A DNA stretch of 64,000 nucleotides from Bacteroidetes bacterium GWF2_43_63 (GCA_001769275.1 MEOQ01000026.1:23431-87430), one strand, 5' to 3'. Shown: positions 25,215 to 34,473, numbered from the stretch's first letter. Numbers and translations are program-made. Notes: generated by a model not told the origin, from the sequence alone.

Positions 25215-26372
25215 ATGAAAAAGATACTTTTACTACTGTTAGTTGCTGCATTTGCTGCTTCCTGCACAAGTTCGAGAAAATACCTTGAACGCCAGCAATT
25301 TGATTACGCGATACAGAAAAGTTCCAAAAAACTGATGAAAAATCCGGATAAGGACAAACAGCTCGATGTTCTCACCCGCGCGTGGAAAGCCGCTAATCAG
25401 CGCGACATAGAGCGGATCAACTACTTGAAAACAACCGGGCAACCCGAAATCTGGGACGAGATTTTCCAGATCTTTAATCGCATGAAATGGAGACAAGATA
25501 TTGTCCGTAACCTGCCACAGCCGGTTCTTTCATCGATCGGATACGTGTTTGTTGATTACACCAATGAAACGGTGAATGCTCAGCGAAATGCAGCTGAATT
25601 CTACTATCAGAAAGCCATGGTTCTGATGGAAACCGGTGACCGATTTTCAGCCCGCCAGGCCTACGATCAACTGTTGCAAACCAAACGTTTCTTTTCGACT
25701 TACAAAGATGTTGACCAGCAGATTCTGAAAGCTCAGGCCATGGGAACCGCCAATGTTCTTTTCATCTCGCGCAACAACTCGGGGCAGATGCTCCCTGAAG
25801 GTTTTCTCGATGAAATTCTTAAAGTATCTATGGGGGATTTAGAAGGTCGATTTGTACGGTATTTCAATACTTTTGACACCTCGAGACAATATCATTACAG
25901 AACTGTTCTGAACCTGACTAAAGTGGATGTGTCGCCCGAAAGTGTGCGTGAGTTTTTCTACGAAGAATCGAAAGAAGTTCAGGATGGATGGAACTATGTG
26001 CTCGACAGCCACGGCAATGTGATGAAAGATAGCCTCGGAAATGATATTAAAATCCCGAAAATGGTTGAAATCAGCTGCCAGGTTCACGAAACACAACTGC
26101 ACAAACAGGCCATTGTCGGTGGCTATCTTGATATATATGACGCAGACAACACCCTTATAAAATCAGATCCTATCAACGCAGAAGTATTCTTTGACTATGC
26201 ATTTGCCACTGCAAATGGCGACAAATCGATTCTGAAAGACGAAACCAAGCGCAAGCTCAATAATCCGCCAGCCGGTTTTCCAAACAGTTTTCAGATGATC
26301 TGGGACGCATCGGCCATTGTGAAAAATGTTGCGAAAGACATACTTGTACGTAACTCTTATATTTTCCAATAG
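25215..26372 (+). CDS. Lipoprotein with TPR-like N-terminal half, function unknown
   Basis: The 385-residue protein starts with a signal and lipobox (FAASCTSSRKYL, Cys at 17), so it is predicted to be anchored in a membrane by lipid. The first 180 residues are helical and repeat-like (YAIQKSSKKLMKNPDKD, FYYQKAMVLMETGDRFSARQAYDQLL). The rest is beta-rich and unlike families I know. It is divergent from rnpB and closed by a good terminator, so it is monocistronic. Relatives in Bacteroidota are, as far as I recall, annotated only as hypothetical. Confidence 0.8.
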   Translation: MKKILLLLLVAAFAASCTSSRKYLERQQFDYAIQKSSKKLMKNPDKDKQLDVLTRAWKAANQRDIERINYLKTTGQPEIWDEIFQIFNRMKWRQDIVRNLPQPVLSSIGYVFVDYTNETVNAQRNAAEFYYQKAMVLMETGDRFSARQAYDQLLQTKRFFSTYKDVDQQILKAQAMGTANVLFISRNNSGQMLPEGFLDEILKVSMGDLEGRFVRYFNTFDTSRQYHYRTVLNLTKVDVSPESVREFFYEESKEVQDGWNYVLDSHGNVMKDSLGNDIKIPKMVEISCQVHETQLHKQAIVGGYLDIYDADNTLIKSDPINAEVFFDYAFATANGDKSILKDETKRKLNNPPAGFPNSFQMIWDASAIVKNVAKDILVRNSYIFQ

Positions 26373-26390
26373 TTGAAAGTATTTTCCGAA

Positions 26391-26418
26391 AGGTCTGAAG
26401 AAATTCAGGCCTTTTTTT
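26391..26418 (+). terminator. Terminator of the lipoprotein gene
   Basis: AGGTCTGAA pairs with TTCAGGCCT (one G-T pair) around GAAA, followed by seven T, 18 bases after the stop at 26372. Confidence 0.85.
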
Positions 26419-26476
26419 ATTTGCCAGACAACCTTGACTCCTTTGCAGTGTTCTAAGGTAAAGAAGAAAAATCATT

Positions 26477-27058
26477 TTGGGCATTGAAGAAATCATACAC
26501 GGTTGTCTGAATGGGAAACGCTCTGCACAGGAAGCGCTCTATAAGCTGTATGGAGGCAAACTGTATGGTGTCTCCATGCGATATACCCGAAATCAGATGG
26601 AGGCAGAAGATGTGCTGCAGGATGGCTTTGTCAAAGTGTTTAAAAACATACGTAGTTTCAGAGACCTGGGTGAAAATTCGCTGTTTAACTGGATGAAAAG
26701 AATCATTGTCAATACAGCCATCAACTATCTGCGCGACCAGAAAAAACATCGCTATCAGGCCGATATTGATACAATGGATGAAATTGCTGAAAACGACACG
26801 GAAGATAGTTTTTTTGATGAACTCCGCACGCTGGTATCGCAGGATGAGATTCTGGGCCTGATCCGCAATCTGCCCGAAGGGTACCGGATGGTTTTCAACC
26901 TTTTTGCGATGGAGGGTTTTTCGCATCAGGAAATAGCCGAAATGTTGGGGGTTTCGGTAAGTACCTCCAAAACACAGTTGTTTAAAGCCCGCCAACAGAT
27001 TATTGCCGGTATCAGAGAAATTGCCAGAAACAGAATGACCGTCCGAAATGTAATATAA
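26477..27058 (+). CDS. ECF-type sigma-70 family RNA polymerase sigma factor
   Basis: At 193 residues it has region 2 (about 20-90: ALYKLYGGKLYGVSMRYTRN, EAEDVLQDGFVKVFKNI) and region 4 (about 125-185: GYRMVFNLFAMEGFSHQEIA, then STSKTQLFKARQQI). It redirects RNA polymerase to a small regulon. Only a TTG start at 26477 fits the N-terminus (GIEEIIHGCLNGKRSAQEAL); TTG is uncommon in these genomes, so the start is uncertain. The next gene follows after 6 bases and encodes a membrane-anchored protein that is the likely anti-sigma partner. Confidence 0.9.
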   Translation: MGIEEIIHGCLNGKRSAQEALYKLYGGKLYGVSMRYTRNQMEAEDVLQDGFVKVFKNIRSFRDLGENSLFNWMKRIIVNTAINYLRDQKKHRYQADIDTMDEIAENDTEDSFFDELRTLVSQDEILGLIRNLPEGYRMVFNLFAMEGFSHQEIAEMLGVSVSTSKTQLFKARQQIIAGIREIARNRMTVRNVI

Positions 27059-27064
27059 GAAGCC

Positions 27065-28528
27065 ATGGACAAGAATTTTTACAGAATTGATGAATTAAGC
27101 CGCGGAACGCTCGGCAATCTTGAAAAAGATCCGCCGCCGATGAGCTTTGACAAAATCCGCAAGCGTGTGTTCTGGTACTCCGTATGGAGCCTCGGAATCG
27201 GCTCTTTTTTGCGTCGTTTCTGGAGCATCCCGGTTGCAGCAGCAGTCGTAGCTGTCATTTTATACCAGATTCCTTCAGCCGGATCTTCCAACCAGGTGGG
27301 GAATTCTGCCTATACCGATGACACTTCAATCCCTTCGCAATATTCTCAGCAGGTAAATTTCAACACCTCTATATCTGGTCGTAATCAGAACGAAACCTTC
27401 AGTTATAATCCGACAAATAATGCATCTAAAAACAGCAACGACTTTTCATCCGCTGGCGAAAATCAGTATATAAGCCAGAACTCAACGGGTTCAATCTCCG
27501 GAATAAATAATGGAAAAACAAATCCAGAACAGGCACTCACGACAAATGATGATGAATTGCAGAATCCGATTACACAAAACAATGGGAATTCATTTTTCGA
27601 TGATAATACAATTAAAACAATTGAGGATTTTTCTGCCGAAGTTTTTAATGCTCCTGAAAAAATGCCGGTGCGACATAATATCATTCCGTTTCAACATCAA
27701 TCAATTCAGGCTCCATTCATAGTTGCAAAGATTAATAAATCAGGAAGTCAGATTAGCTGGTCAGGACTGGTTAAAACAGGAGTATTATATTCAGGACCGA
27801 TGTTTTCCCCTGCATCTGAAAACAGACTGGATATCAACCGGAATTTTTCGCTTTCGACCCATTTCGGTTTAGAAGCCCGGGCCGATTTCGGAAAATGGTT
27901 CATTGCTGCGGGAGTGCAACAATCGACTTTTGACAACCGCTACGCTTCGGATCATTTACTGTACAATGCACGAACGGAGAATGTGCAAAATCTGACAAAT
28001 CAATTCTGGCTGACCGATAGCATTGGCTACTGGCATTTTACATATGTGTCAGATACTACCATTCATGTATTGGATTCAGTCTGGGCCTGGGAAATTGACT
28101 CTGCATTGGTTCAGGAATTTGACACCATTAGTATCGCAAAATACGACACCTTGCAAAATGCCCGCTGGAAACGAAATATAAGATATCTGGAATTACCGGT
28201 AATGATCGGAAAAACAATTTCCGTAAGCCGGCTCACATTCGGACTTTCTGGAGGATTTGGATTCGGTATTCTGTATAATTCAGAAGGCGAATATTATTTA
28301 GGTGCCGAAAGTGGACAGGTGTTTTCAGTAATGGCGGCAGAAACGAAAAAAATCTGTTTTTCGTTTCTGGCAGCGGGTTCGGTATCCTATCTGCTGAATG
28401 AGCGGTGGGCCGTTGAAGTTGTGCCCTGGTACAGAAAAATGCTTACCCCTGTATTTTCAGGAGAAATGCAAGGAACTCAGAAACCGTGGTCAGCAGGGCT
28501 ATCGGCCGGGATCCGGTATAATTTTTAA
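27065..28528 (+). CDS. Membrane-anchored protein with C-terminal beta-barrel-like domain, likely anti-sigma/sensor partner
   Basis: This 487-residue protein has no signal peptide. Residues 1-50 are a basic, probably cytoplasmic segment (LEKDPPPMSFDKIRKRVF) of the kind seen at the front of Bacteroidota ECF-linked anti-sigma proteins. A single membrane segment spans about 53-68. An Asn/Ser/Thr-rich linker covers about 70-220, and the rest (about 225-487) is strand-rich like Bacteroidota outer membrane barrels (FGLEARADFGKWFIAAGVQQ, LTFGLSGGFGFGILYNSEGE). It lies 6 bases after the sigma gene. I infer that the N-terminus holds the sigma factor, while the long linker and barrel-like domain sense something in the envelope. 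Whether the domain really sits in the outer membrane is open. Confidence 0.72.
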   Translation: MDKNFYRIDELSRGTLGNLEKDPPPMSFDKIRKRVFWYSVWSLGIGSFLRRFWSIPVAAAVVAVILYQIPSAGSSNQVGNSAYTDDTSIPSQYSQQVNFNTSISGRNQNETFSYNPTNNASKNSNDFSSAGENQYISQNSTGSISGINNGKTNPEQALTTNDDELQNPITQNNGNSFFDDNTIKTIEDFSAEVFNAPEKMPVRHNIIPFQHQSIQAPFIVAKINKSGSQISWSGLVKTGVLYSGPMFSPASENRLDINRNFSLSTHFGLEARADFGKWFIAAGVQQSTFDNRYASDHLLYNARTENVQNLTNQFWLTDSIGYWHFTYVSDTTIHVLDSVWAWEIDSALVQEFDTISIAKYDTLQNARWKRNIRYLELPVMIGKTISVSRLTFGLSGGFGFGILYNSEGEYYLGAESGQVFSVMAAETKKICFSFLAAGSVSYLLNERWAVEVVPWYRKMLTPVFSGEMQGTQKPWSAGLSAGIRYNF

Positions 28529-28589
28529 TCGGTCCGGGCAACCTGTCGTAAACAAGGTGTTATTACTACAGAACAAAAAACTAACTCTT

Positions 28590-29933
28590 ATGAAAAAACA
28601 ATTATTCCTTTTGCTCTTTGGGCTGTTTTCACTCACAGCCTTTTCTCAGGGCCCGTGTCAGGCTGGGTTCTACACAACTCAGGATTCAACAAATCTGTAT
28701 TTGTATGATAGTTCATTCAACACCGATTCGACAGCTATTAATGTCACCAACTGGCAATGGACCTTATCCGGGATGGGGCTCAGCTACACCTATTCTGTAC
28801 AGGATCCCATCCAGCCATTGAACACTTTGCCAAATGGAAGTTATGCTGTGTGCTTGACCATTCAGACAGGGACCGGTTGCAGCAGCACTTATTGTGACAG
28901 CATTTTTGTCGGCCAGCAATCGGGTTGCCAGGCTAACTTCGGTTATTATAACACCGATAGTCTGTTCTATTTTACTGACTATTCCTTCACGACCGGTGGA
29001 GGCAACATTGTTAGCTGGAACTGGACATTTAACGGTGGTACCCCCTCTGCTTCAACGCAGCAGAATCCAGTGATTACTTTCCCGAGTCCCAACACAACCT
29101 ACACTGTAGCGCTCACCATTACAACGGACAACGGCTGCAGTGACACTTACCAATCATATGTGTATTATTCAGATTCAATGAGTTGTATTTATTACGTTGA
29201 TGCGCTCACATACCCTGTCACAACGATTGGGGGCAGCGATGGAGCAATTGATGTAACAGTTCATGGTGGCACCCCTCCCTATTATTTTCAATGGAATAAC
29301 GGTGCAGCAACCGAAGATCTTTACGGTTTGCCATCCGGAACGTATACGGCAAATGTCTGGTCATCGGATACCACATGCCCGGCTTTCACAATATCAGCCT
29401 ATATTCCCGAACCATATGACAGTGGCAACGTGTATGTAGACACACTGTACGCCCCGGCTGTTGACAGTTGTCTGAATTTTATTCCGGACAGCTTTTACAT
29501 CAGCGGCATCAGCACAACAGGCAGCAATGCGACTGTGACATGGATCTTCACTGGTGGAGGACAATCAGCAACAGTAACCATAGATTATACTTTTACAAAT
29601 TATGGGGCGCAGGTTGTTGTTGTCACCCTCAATTGCGATTCAAGCCGATACCAGTCAACCTACATGAGCTACATTTTTATACACAGCGCTGTTGGAATCG
29701 AAGAAGAAACAAATCTGCCGGTTTACCCCAATCCTGCTACCGATGTACTAAATTTGCCTGATAACAGCCAGTATGATCTGATCAGAATCATTTCATCTAA
29801 TGGCTCAGTAGTAAAGGAATTTGTTCATCCTGAAAATCAGATAGAAATAAATGATCTTCCGGCAGGAATATACTATGTACAGGCTGTTTCGGCTAGCCAG
29901 ATCATCTGCACCCAACTTTCAATACTCAAATAA
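28590..29933 (+). CDS. Secreted PKD-domain protein with T9SS type A sorting domain
   Basis: The ATG at 28590 gives a clear signal peptide (MKKQLFLLLFGLFSLTAFSQ) and a 447-residue product; upstream in-frame starts from 28398 would overlap the previous gene and hide the signal. The body has two PKD/Ig-like domains with Cys pairs (VTNWQWTLSGMG, IVSWNWTFNGGT) and SprB-like repeat features (GGSDGAIDVTVHGGTPPYYFQWNNGA). The last 75 residues (LPVYPNPATDVLNLP to the end) are a type A C-terminal sorting domain. It should be exported by the T9SS and may be a surface adhesin. It may be co-transcribed with the sigma/barrel pair, 61 bases upstream, with no terminator between. Confidence 0.9.
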   Translation: MKKQLFLLLFGLFSLTAFSQGPCQAGFYTTQDSTNLYLYDSSFNTDSTAINVTNWQWTLSGMGLSYTYSVQDPIQPLNTLPNGSYAVCLTIQTGTGCSSTYCDSIFVGQQSGCQANFGYYNTDSLFYFTDYSFTTGGGNIVSWNWTFNGGTPSASTQQNPVITFPSPNTTYTVALTITTDNGCSDTYQSYVYYSDSMSCIYYVDALTYPVTTIGGSDGAIDVTVHGGTPPYYFQWNNGAATEDLYGLPSGTYTANVWSSDTTCPAFTISAYIPEPYDSGNVYVDTLYAPAVDSCLNFIPDSFYISGISTTGSNATVTWIFTGGGQSATVTIDYTFTNYGAQVVVVTLNCDSSRYQSTYMSYIFIHSAVGIEEETNLPVYPNPATDVLNLPDNSQYDLIRIISSNGSVVKEFVHPENQIEINDLPAGIYYVQAVSASQIICTQLSILK

Positions 29934-29951
29934 CCTTTCTGACTTTTCATT

Positions 29952-29983
29952 AAAAAGGCTGTCTTCTCAGGCAGCCTTTTTTT
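29952..29983 (+). terminator. Terminator between convergent genes
   Basis: AAAGGCTG and CAGCCTTT form a stem with a 10-base loop (with possible inner G-C pairs), followed by seven T on the plus strand. On the minus strand the A-run also gives a T-run, so it may serve the PBP1A gene too. Confidence 0.8.
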
Positions 29984-29987
29984 GCTT

Positions 29988-32372
29988 TTATTGAAATGGA
30001 TTAGATCCGTGCTTTACTATATTTTCCTCAGGATGGTCATCTGAGTATTTTTTGCAGTCGATTTCTACAGAAATCGGTTTCGAAGGTTTCTCGAAGTCTT
30101 TTGTGGAAAGATCAATTGATTTATCAGCATATACTTTTTGCATAAATAAAGCCCAGATGGGAAGTGCCATATTGGCGCCCTGACCCAGTCCCGTGCTGAT
30201 GAAGTGAACCTGCATATCTTCGGCTCCAACCCAACAACCAGCAACCAACTCTGGTGTAAGCCCCATAAACCAGCCATCACTATTGTCATCTGTTGTTCCG
30301 GTTTTACCGGCTATGGGGTGTTTGATATTATAAACGGATCTTATACGTCCAGATGTTCCTCCATCAACCACACCCTTCATGAGTTCTATCATCAGATAAG
30401 CAGTCTCTTCGCTCATGGCTTCCTGGCGACGGGGTACAAAATTTGAAAGAATATTTCCATCTTTATCCTCAATGCGGGTAACAAAAATCGGTTCTGTATA
30501 AATTCCTTTGTTCACGTAGGTTGTCTGAGCACCTACCATTTCGTAAACTGTGAGCTCCGGAACTCCAAGACAGATAGCATAAACAGCAGGAATCGGGCTG
30601 GTGACGCCCATTTTGCGGGCAAGGCGAATGACCGCTTCTGGCGAAGACCTTTTGATCAGGTATGCAGAGGCCCAGTTGATGGAGCCCGCCAACGCATAGC
30701 GCAAAGTAACCATTTCACCTTCCTTGATTTTGCCAGAGTTTTTTGGAGACCAGGTTTTCCCGTTACCTAAATCGATGGTTACAGGAATCATTGGGATTTT
30801 TGTGCAGGGCGAAAACTGTCCGTCGGCCATGGCAACGGAATAAACAAAAGGCTTAAACGTGGATCCCACCTGACGACGGCTCAGACAAACATGATCGAAC
30901 TTGAAATACTTATAATTTATTCCGCCAACATAAGCCTTCACGAAACCGGTTTGAGGTTCAACGGCCATAAATCCGGCATGAAGGAACCATTTGTAGTACT
31001 TTATCGAATCCATGGGAGTCATAATCGTGTCGAACTCACCTTTCCAGCTGAAAAGCCGCATTGGGACCTTCTCGTTGAACACTTTGTTGATCTGGGCTTC
31101 AGAAAACCCGTCGTTTTTCATTGTAATGTAACGGTCCGAACGACGTTTGGATACTTCCATGATTTTATCCACATCTTCCTGGCGGTAAAGACTTGTAAAA
31201 GGAGCTTGCCGTGCATGTTTCACTTCTTTGTAAAACTGAGGCTGCAGTGTTTTGCCGAGATGTTCTGCAACGGCTTCTTCGGCATATACCTGCATACGCG
31301 AATCAATGGTCGTGTAAATCTTCAACCCATCCGTGTAGAGATTGTATTTTGTACCATCCGGCTTGGTGTTTTTATTACACCAGCCATACAATGGATTGTT
31401 GTCCCACTGGTTTCTGGCAATCTGATACTCTTCTTCACTGAGAAAGTCATTGCGCTTAGGCTCTGATTCATTCATTGCTTTACGCAGGTACTCGCGAAAA
31501 TAAGTAGCCATCCCTGATTTGTGATCCTGCAATTTATACTTGCCTGTGGATAGCGGAAGATCTTTGAGCGAGTCAAGTTGCACCATGGTGATAAAACCAT
31601 ATTTTGCCATCTGGCTCATTACAACAAACCTGCGTTTTACAGCATTTTCGGGATTCCGCACCGGGTTGAATTTCGATGGAGCCTGAAGCATTCCCACCAG
31701 CATTGCGCTTTCCTGAATATTGAGCGAATCCGGGGCTTTATCAAAGTATGTTTTAGCTGCTGATTTAATTCCAAAAGACTGACTGCCGAAATCAACCGTG
31801 TTGAGATACATGGCAATAATTTCTTCCTTGGTATAGTTGCGCTCGAGTCTGATAGCGGTTACCCACTCCTTGAACTTCGTTTTTATAAGCTCAAGTTTTG
31901 ACATATCCACATCACGTGGGAAAAGGTTTTTGGCCAGCTGCTGAGTGATGGTGCTACCGCCGCCACTGCTGCGGTTTCCCCCGGCAATGGTTTTTACAAA
32001 TACGCGGAATAATCCACGGACATCGACTCCGGAATGTCGTTCGAAACGGACATCCTCTGTTGCAATGAGTGCCTGAACCAGAAAAGGAGAAAGTTGCTGA
32101 TATTCTACATTGGTTCGGTTTTCAAAGTAAAATTTTCCAAGAAGCTCCTGATCGCTCGAGTAAATTTCAGAAGCGAGATTATTGCTTGGGTTTTCAAGTT
32201 GTTCAAAAGAAGGGATGGGGCCTAGCATTCCAAGCGACACGCCGATAAAAAACAGATAAAAGAAGGCTGCGGCAACAAAAAAAGTTCGCCACATCCGCCT
32301 GATATATCTGGCGAAATCAGGTGAAACATTTGAACCTTTGACCTTTGCTAAAAAGTTTCTGGTGGTTTTCAT
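29988..32372 (-). CDS. Class A penicillin-binding protein 1A (transglycosylase/transpeptidase)
   Basis: The 794-residue bitopic protein polymerises and cross-links peptidoglycan on the periplasmic face. One membrane segment is at about 30-50. The GT51 domain includes ALIATEDVRFERHSGVD (catalytic Glu106) and GGGSTITQQLAKNLF. The transpeptidase domain has the SxxK motif in GSTFKPFVYS, the SxN motif in AGSINWAS and the KTG motif in AGKTGTTDDNSDGWF. It starts 2 bases after gldH and is the last gene of the ricT-gldH-PBP1A operon. The final 60 residues are polar and lack known domains. Confidence 0.95.
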   Translation of the reverse strand: MKTTRNFLAKVKGSNVSPDFARYIRRMWRTFFVAAAFFYLFFIGVSLGMLGPIPSFEQLENPSNNLASEIYSSDQELLGKFYFENRTNVEYQQLSPFLVQALIATEDVRFERHSGVDVRGLFRVFVKTIAGGNRSSGGGSTITQQLAKNLFPRDVDMSKLELIKTKFKEWVTAIRLERNYTKEEIIAMYLNTVDFGSQSFGIKSAAKTYFDKAPDSLNIQESAMLVGMLQAPSKFNPVRNPENAVKRRFVVMSQMAKYGFITMVQLDSLKDLPLSTGKYKLQDHKSGMATYFREYLRKAMNESEPKRNDFLSEEEYQIARNQWDNNPLYGWCNKNTKPDGTKYNLYTDGLKIYTTIDSRMQVYAEEAVAEHLGKTLQPQFYKEVKHARQAPFTSLYRQEDVDKIMEVSKRRSDRYITMKNDGFSEAQINKVFNEKVPMRLFSWKGEFDTIMTPMDSIKYYKWFLHAGFMAVEPQTGFVKAYVGGINYKYFKFDHVCLSRRQVGSTFKPFVYSVAMADGQFSPCTKIPMIPVTIDLGNGKTWSPKNSGKIKEGEMVTLRYALAGSINWASAYLIKRSSPEAVIRLARKMGVTSPIPAVYAICLGVPELTVYEMVGAQTTYVNKGIYTEPIFVTRIEDKDGNILSNFVPRRQEAMSEETAYLMIELMKGVVDGGTSGRIRSVYNIKHPIAGKTGTTDDNSDGWFMGLTPELVAGCWVGAEDMQVHFISTGLGQGANMALPIWALFMQKVYADKSIDLSTKDFEKPSKPISVEIDCKKYSDDHPEENIVKHGSNPFQ

Positions 32373-32374
32373 GC

Positions 32375-32842
32375 CTAAAGTTTAGTCGGAGATATGCGAA
32401 TGCCAATATCTGTAATGCCTTCAAGCACAGTATCGCGCATAGCTTGCTGAAATTCGAAAGAATACAATCCTGTTTTCGGGAACACAAATTTGCGGCTGAT
32501 AAGCACTTCGTTGCTTCTGAGATAGCCACTGCCTTCGCCGATCCACCTGCCGTCAGGTTCTGCCAAAATGAACTCAATAGTGTCGCGCGTAATGCTGTCG
32601 CCCGGCATCGTTGTGGTGATAAATGTGAACAAATTACTGTGTGAATAATCGGTGTTATGACGAATAAGCACATAGAAATCGTACATGCTTTTTGTATCTG
32701 AAACTTCAAAGTCGAATTTGGCCGGATAATTCATATCCCAGCGGGCATCTGGAATTTCCTTCATTTTATAATACAGCGAATCGTCGCAGCTTGAAAGTAC
32801 AATTGAAATAAATACAGCAGCAATTAACAACGATCTTTTCAT
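32375..32842 (-). CDS. gldH: Gliding motility lipoprotein GldH
   Basis: The 155-residue protein has a lipoprotein signal (FISIVLSSCDDS, Cys at about 19) and the GldH features MKEIPDARWD, MYDFYVLIRHNTDY and PDGRWIGEGSGY. GldH was found as a gene needed for gliding in Flavobacterium johnsoniae; it is a cell-envelope lipoprotein whose exact part is unclear, and it also occurs in non-gliding Bacteroidota. Its start overlaps the ricT stop by one base and PBP1A begins 2 bases after its stop. Confidence 0.9.
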   Translation of the reverse strand: MKRSLLIAAVFISIVLSSCDDSLYYKMKEIPDARWDMNYPAKFDFEVSDTKSMYDFYVLIRHNTDYSHSNLFTFITTTMPGDSITRDTIEFILAEPDGRWIGEGSGYLRSNEVLISRKFVFPKTGLYSFEFQQAMRDTVLEGITDIGIRISPTKL

Positions 32843-33942
32843 TAGTCAGCAAGTTTAGAAAAATCATCTCTCCCAACAACGCGGTCATCTTCCATTTTAT
32901 TTTCAAGACTTATCGCAAATTCTTCAAGATTATCAGGTATCTGATTGGCTTTATTCATCTGCTGCACCTTGGCGACATTTTCAACAGGAACAGCCATCAG
33001 ATTTCCCGGAGAGTTTGAATAAGAGTACCACATAAGGCTTTTGAAAATATCACTCTTGACATGAAATGCAAGGCCTTTTTTGGTTTTCAGCGCTACATTG
33101 TGATCAGGAAAAGACCTGAGAATTTCCTGGTAAACAGGGGTTTCGTAATTCAGACAACATTTGAGTTTGCCGCACAAGCCTGCCAATTTCTGTGGATTGA
33201 GCGATAGTTGCTGAATTCTAGCCGCATTGGTTGTGACCGATTGAAACTGATGAATAAAAGTGCTGCAGCACAATTCGCGGCCGCAAGTCCCGATTCCGCC
33301 CAACTTTCCAGATTCCTGACGGGCTCCAATCTGGCGCATTTCAACACGGATTTTGAATTCATCCGCCATTAATTTGATCAGCTCGCGAAAATCGACACGG
33401 TCTTCGGCAGTATAATAGAAAATGGCTTTGGTATTGTCGCCCTGAAACTCAACATCATTTAGCTTCATGTTGATTCTCAATTCCTTGATAATAGCCAATG
33501 ATCGACGCATGGTTGAAAATTCCCGCTCTATAGCCTGATACCATTTTTCGACATCTGCGGGTTTCGCCTTACGATACACTTTTTTCATCTGAGCGTCGTC
33601 GGGATTGGCTTTTTTGCGTTTCATCTGACGCATAACCTCCGGGCCAGCCAGCGAAACTATCCCAATATCATGTCCCGGAGATGCTTCAACGGCAACAACA
33701 TCGCCTGCAGCAACCGATAAACCAGGGCTAAGACGGAAAAAATCTTTATGGTTATTTTTAAATCTGACTTCAATGCAATCGAATTGCAAAGCAGTTCCCA
33801 TGTTTTTAATGCCATTAAAGGCCGTTTCAGCTGAAACCTTACAGCACCCCGATGAAAACTTCATCTCGCTGATATTGTCCTTTTGATGTACACAAAGCCC
33901 GCGGGCTATAAAATTCGGTATATGGCAGTTGTCTGTTTTCAT
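32842..33942 (-). CDS. ricT: PSP1-domain protein (RicT/YaaT-like)
   Basis: Starting at the ATG at 33942 (366 residues), which follows a -7 box closely; an in-frame ATG at 34032 would put the promoter inside the gene and add 30 unlikely residues. The PSP1 core includes KNNHKDFFRLSPGL, ELRINMKLNDVEFQGDN, KAIFYYTAEDRVDFRELIK and the Cys-rich GGIGTCGRELCCSTFI plus GLCGKLKCCLNYE, whose cysteines may bind an iron-sulfur cluster as in Bacillus RicT. In Bacillus, RicT acts with RicA/RicF in RNase Y-dependent processing. It is upstream of gldH, an arrangement I recall from other Bacteroidota. Confidence 0.88.
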   Translation of the reverse strand: MKTDNCHIPNFIARGLCVHQKDNISEMKFSSGCCKVSAETAFNGIKNMGTALQFDCIEVRFKNNHKDFFRLSPGLSVAAGDVVAVEASPGHDIGIVSLAGPEVMRQMKRKKANPDDAQMKKVYRKAKPADVEKWYQAIEREFSTMRRSLAIIKELRINMKLNDVEFQGDNTKAIFYYTAEDRVDFRELIKLMADEFKIRVEMRQIGARQESGKLGGIGTCGRELCCSTFIHQFQSVTTNAARIQQLSLNPQKLAGLCGKLKCCLNYETPVYQEILRSFPDHNVALKTKKGLAFHVKSDIFKSLMWYSYSNSPGNLMAVPVENVAKVQQMNKANQIPDNLEEFAISLENKMEDDRVVGRDDFSKLAD

Positions 33943-33955
33943 AACATAAAGGGGG

Positions 33956-33963
33956 CAAAGGTA
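33956..33963 (-). promoter_or_regulatory. -7 box (TACCTTTG) for ricT-gldH-PBP1A
   Basis: The minus strand reads TACCTTTG 13 bases before the ATG at 33942; the leader would be under 10 bases. It decides the start of ricT. Confidence 0.6.
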
Positions 33964-34010
33964 CAATATAATGTGGAAATGCCGAATAGGAATGTGAAAA
34001 TGTGGGGCTT

Positions 34011-34143
34011 CGCCCATGTGAACCTTTGCCAATGTGAGAATATTAGATTGTCACTTTTGTCCCTTCGACAAGCTCACGACAGAGCTTTTTACTTTTGTCT
34101 TGTTACTTTTATCTTTTGTCTTGTTTAGGATGTGGGAATGTGT
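34011..34143 (+). repeat. Direct repeat, copy 1 (133 bp)
   Basis: This 133-bp segment recurs at 34312-34444 with about 9 mismatches and no gaps (about 93% identity). It contains CCCTTCGACAAGCTCACGAC and a pyrimidine-rich tract made of TACTTTTGTCTTG-like units. It is non-coding, with no transposase or terminal inverted repeats. Confidence 0.9.
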
Positions 34144-34147
34144 TGAT

Positions 34148-34184
34148 GCATCAGGCGTAAGGCGATAGGCATCAGGCGTAAGGC
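34148..34184 (+). repeat. Short tandem repeat (16 bp, period 21)
   Basis: GCATCAGGCGTAAGGC occurs at 34148-34163 and again at 34169-34184. It lies in the spacer between the two copies of the 133-bp repeat. The rest of the spacer (34185-34311) has words such as GAAATACGAGACACGAAATACGA and GATGCGGTGATGCGGTG but no gene. Confidence 0.85.
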
Positions 34185-34311
34185 ATGCGGCTTAGAAGGA
34201 TCACATGGAAAATGCGAAATCAGAAATACGAGACACGAAATACGAATGGCCGATGCGATGCGGTGATGCGGTGGTGTGAAGATTTGGGGCTCAAGTGAAA
34301 CGTGACATGTT

Positions 34312-34444
34312 CGCCCATGTGAGGATTTGCCAATGTGAGAATATTAGAATGTCACTTTTGTCCCTTCGACAGGCTTAAGACAGAGCTTTTTACTTTTGTC
34401 TTTTTACTTTTATCTTTTGTCTTGTTTAGGATGTGGGGATGTGT
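34312..34444 (+). repeat. Direct repeat, copy 2 (133 bp)
   Basis: Second copy, 301 bases after the first. It ends 29 bases before the stop codon of holB. The pair separates holB from the ricT operon. Confidence 0.9.
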
Positions 34445-34473
34445 AACGTTTGTATCGAGTAACAAAAATAAAA

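Noticed and set aside
34011..34444. Insertion sequence or CRISPR array in the holB-ricT spacer
   Set aside because: There are only two long copies, no transposase, no terminal inverted repeats, and no regular short repeats with unique spacers.
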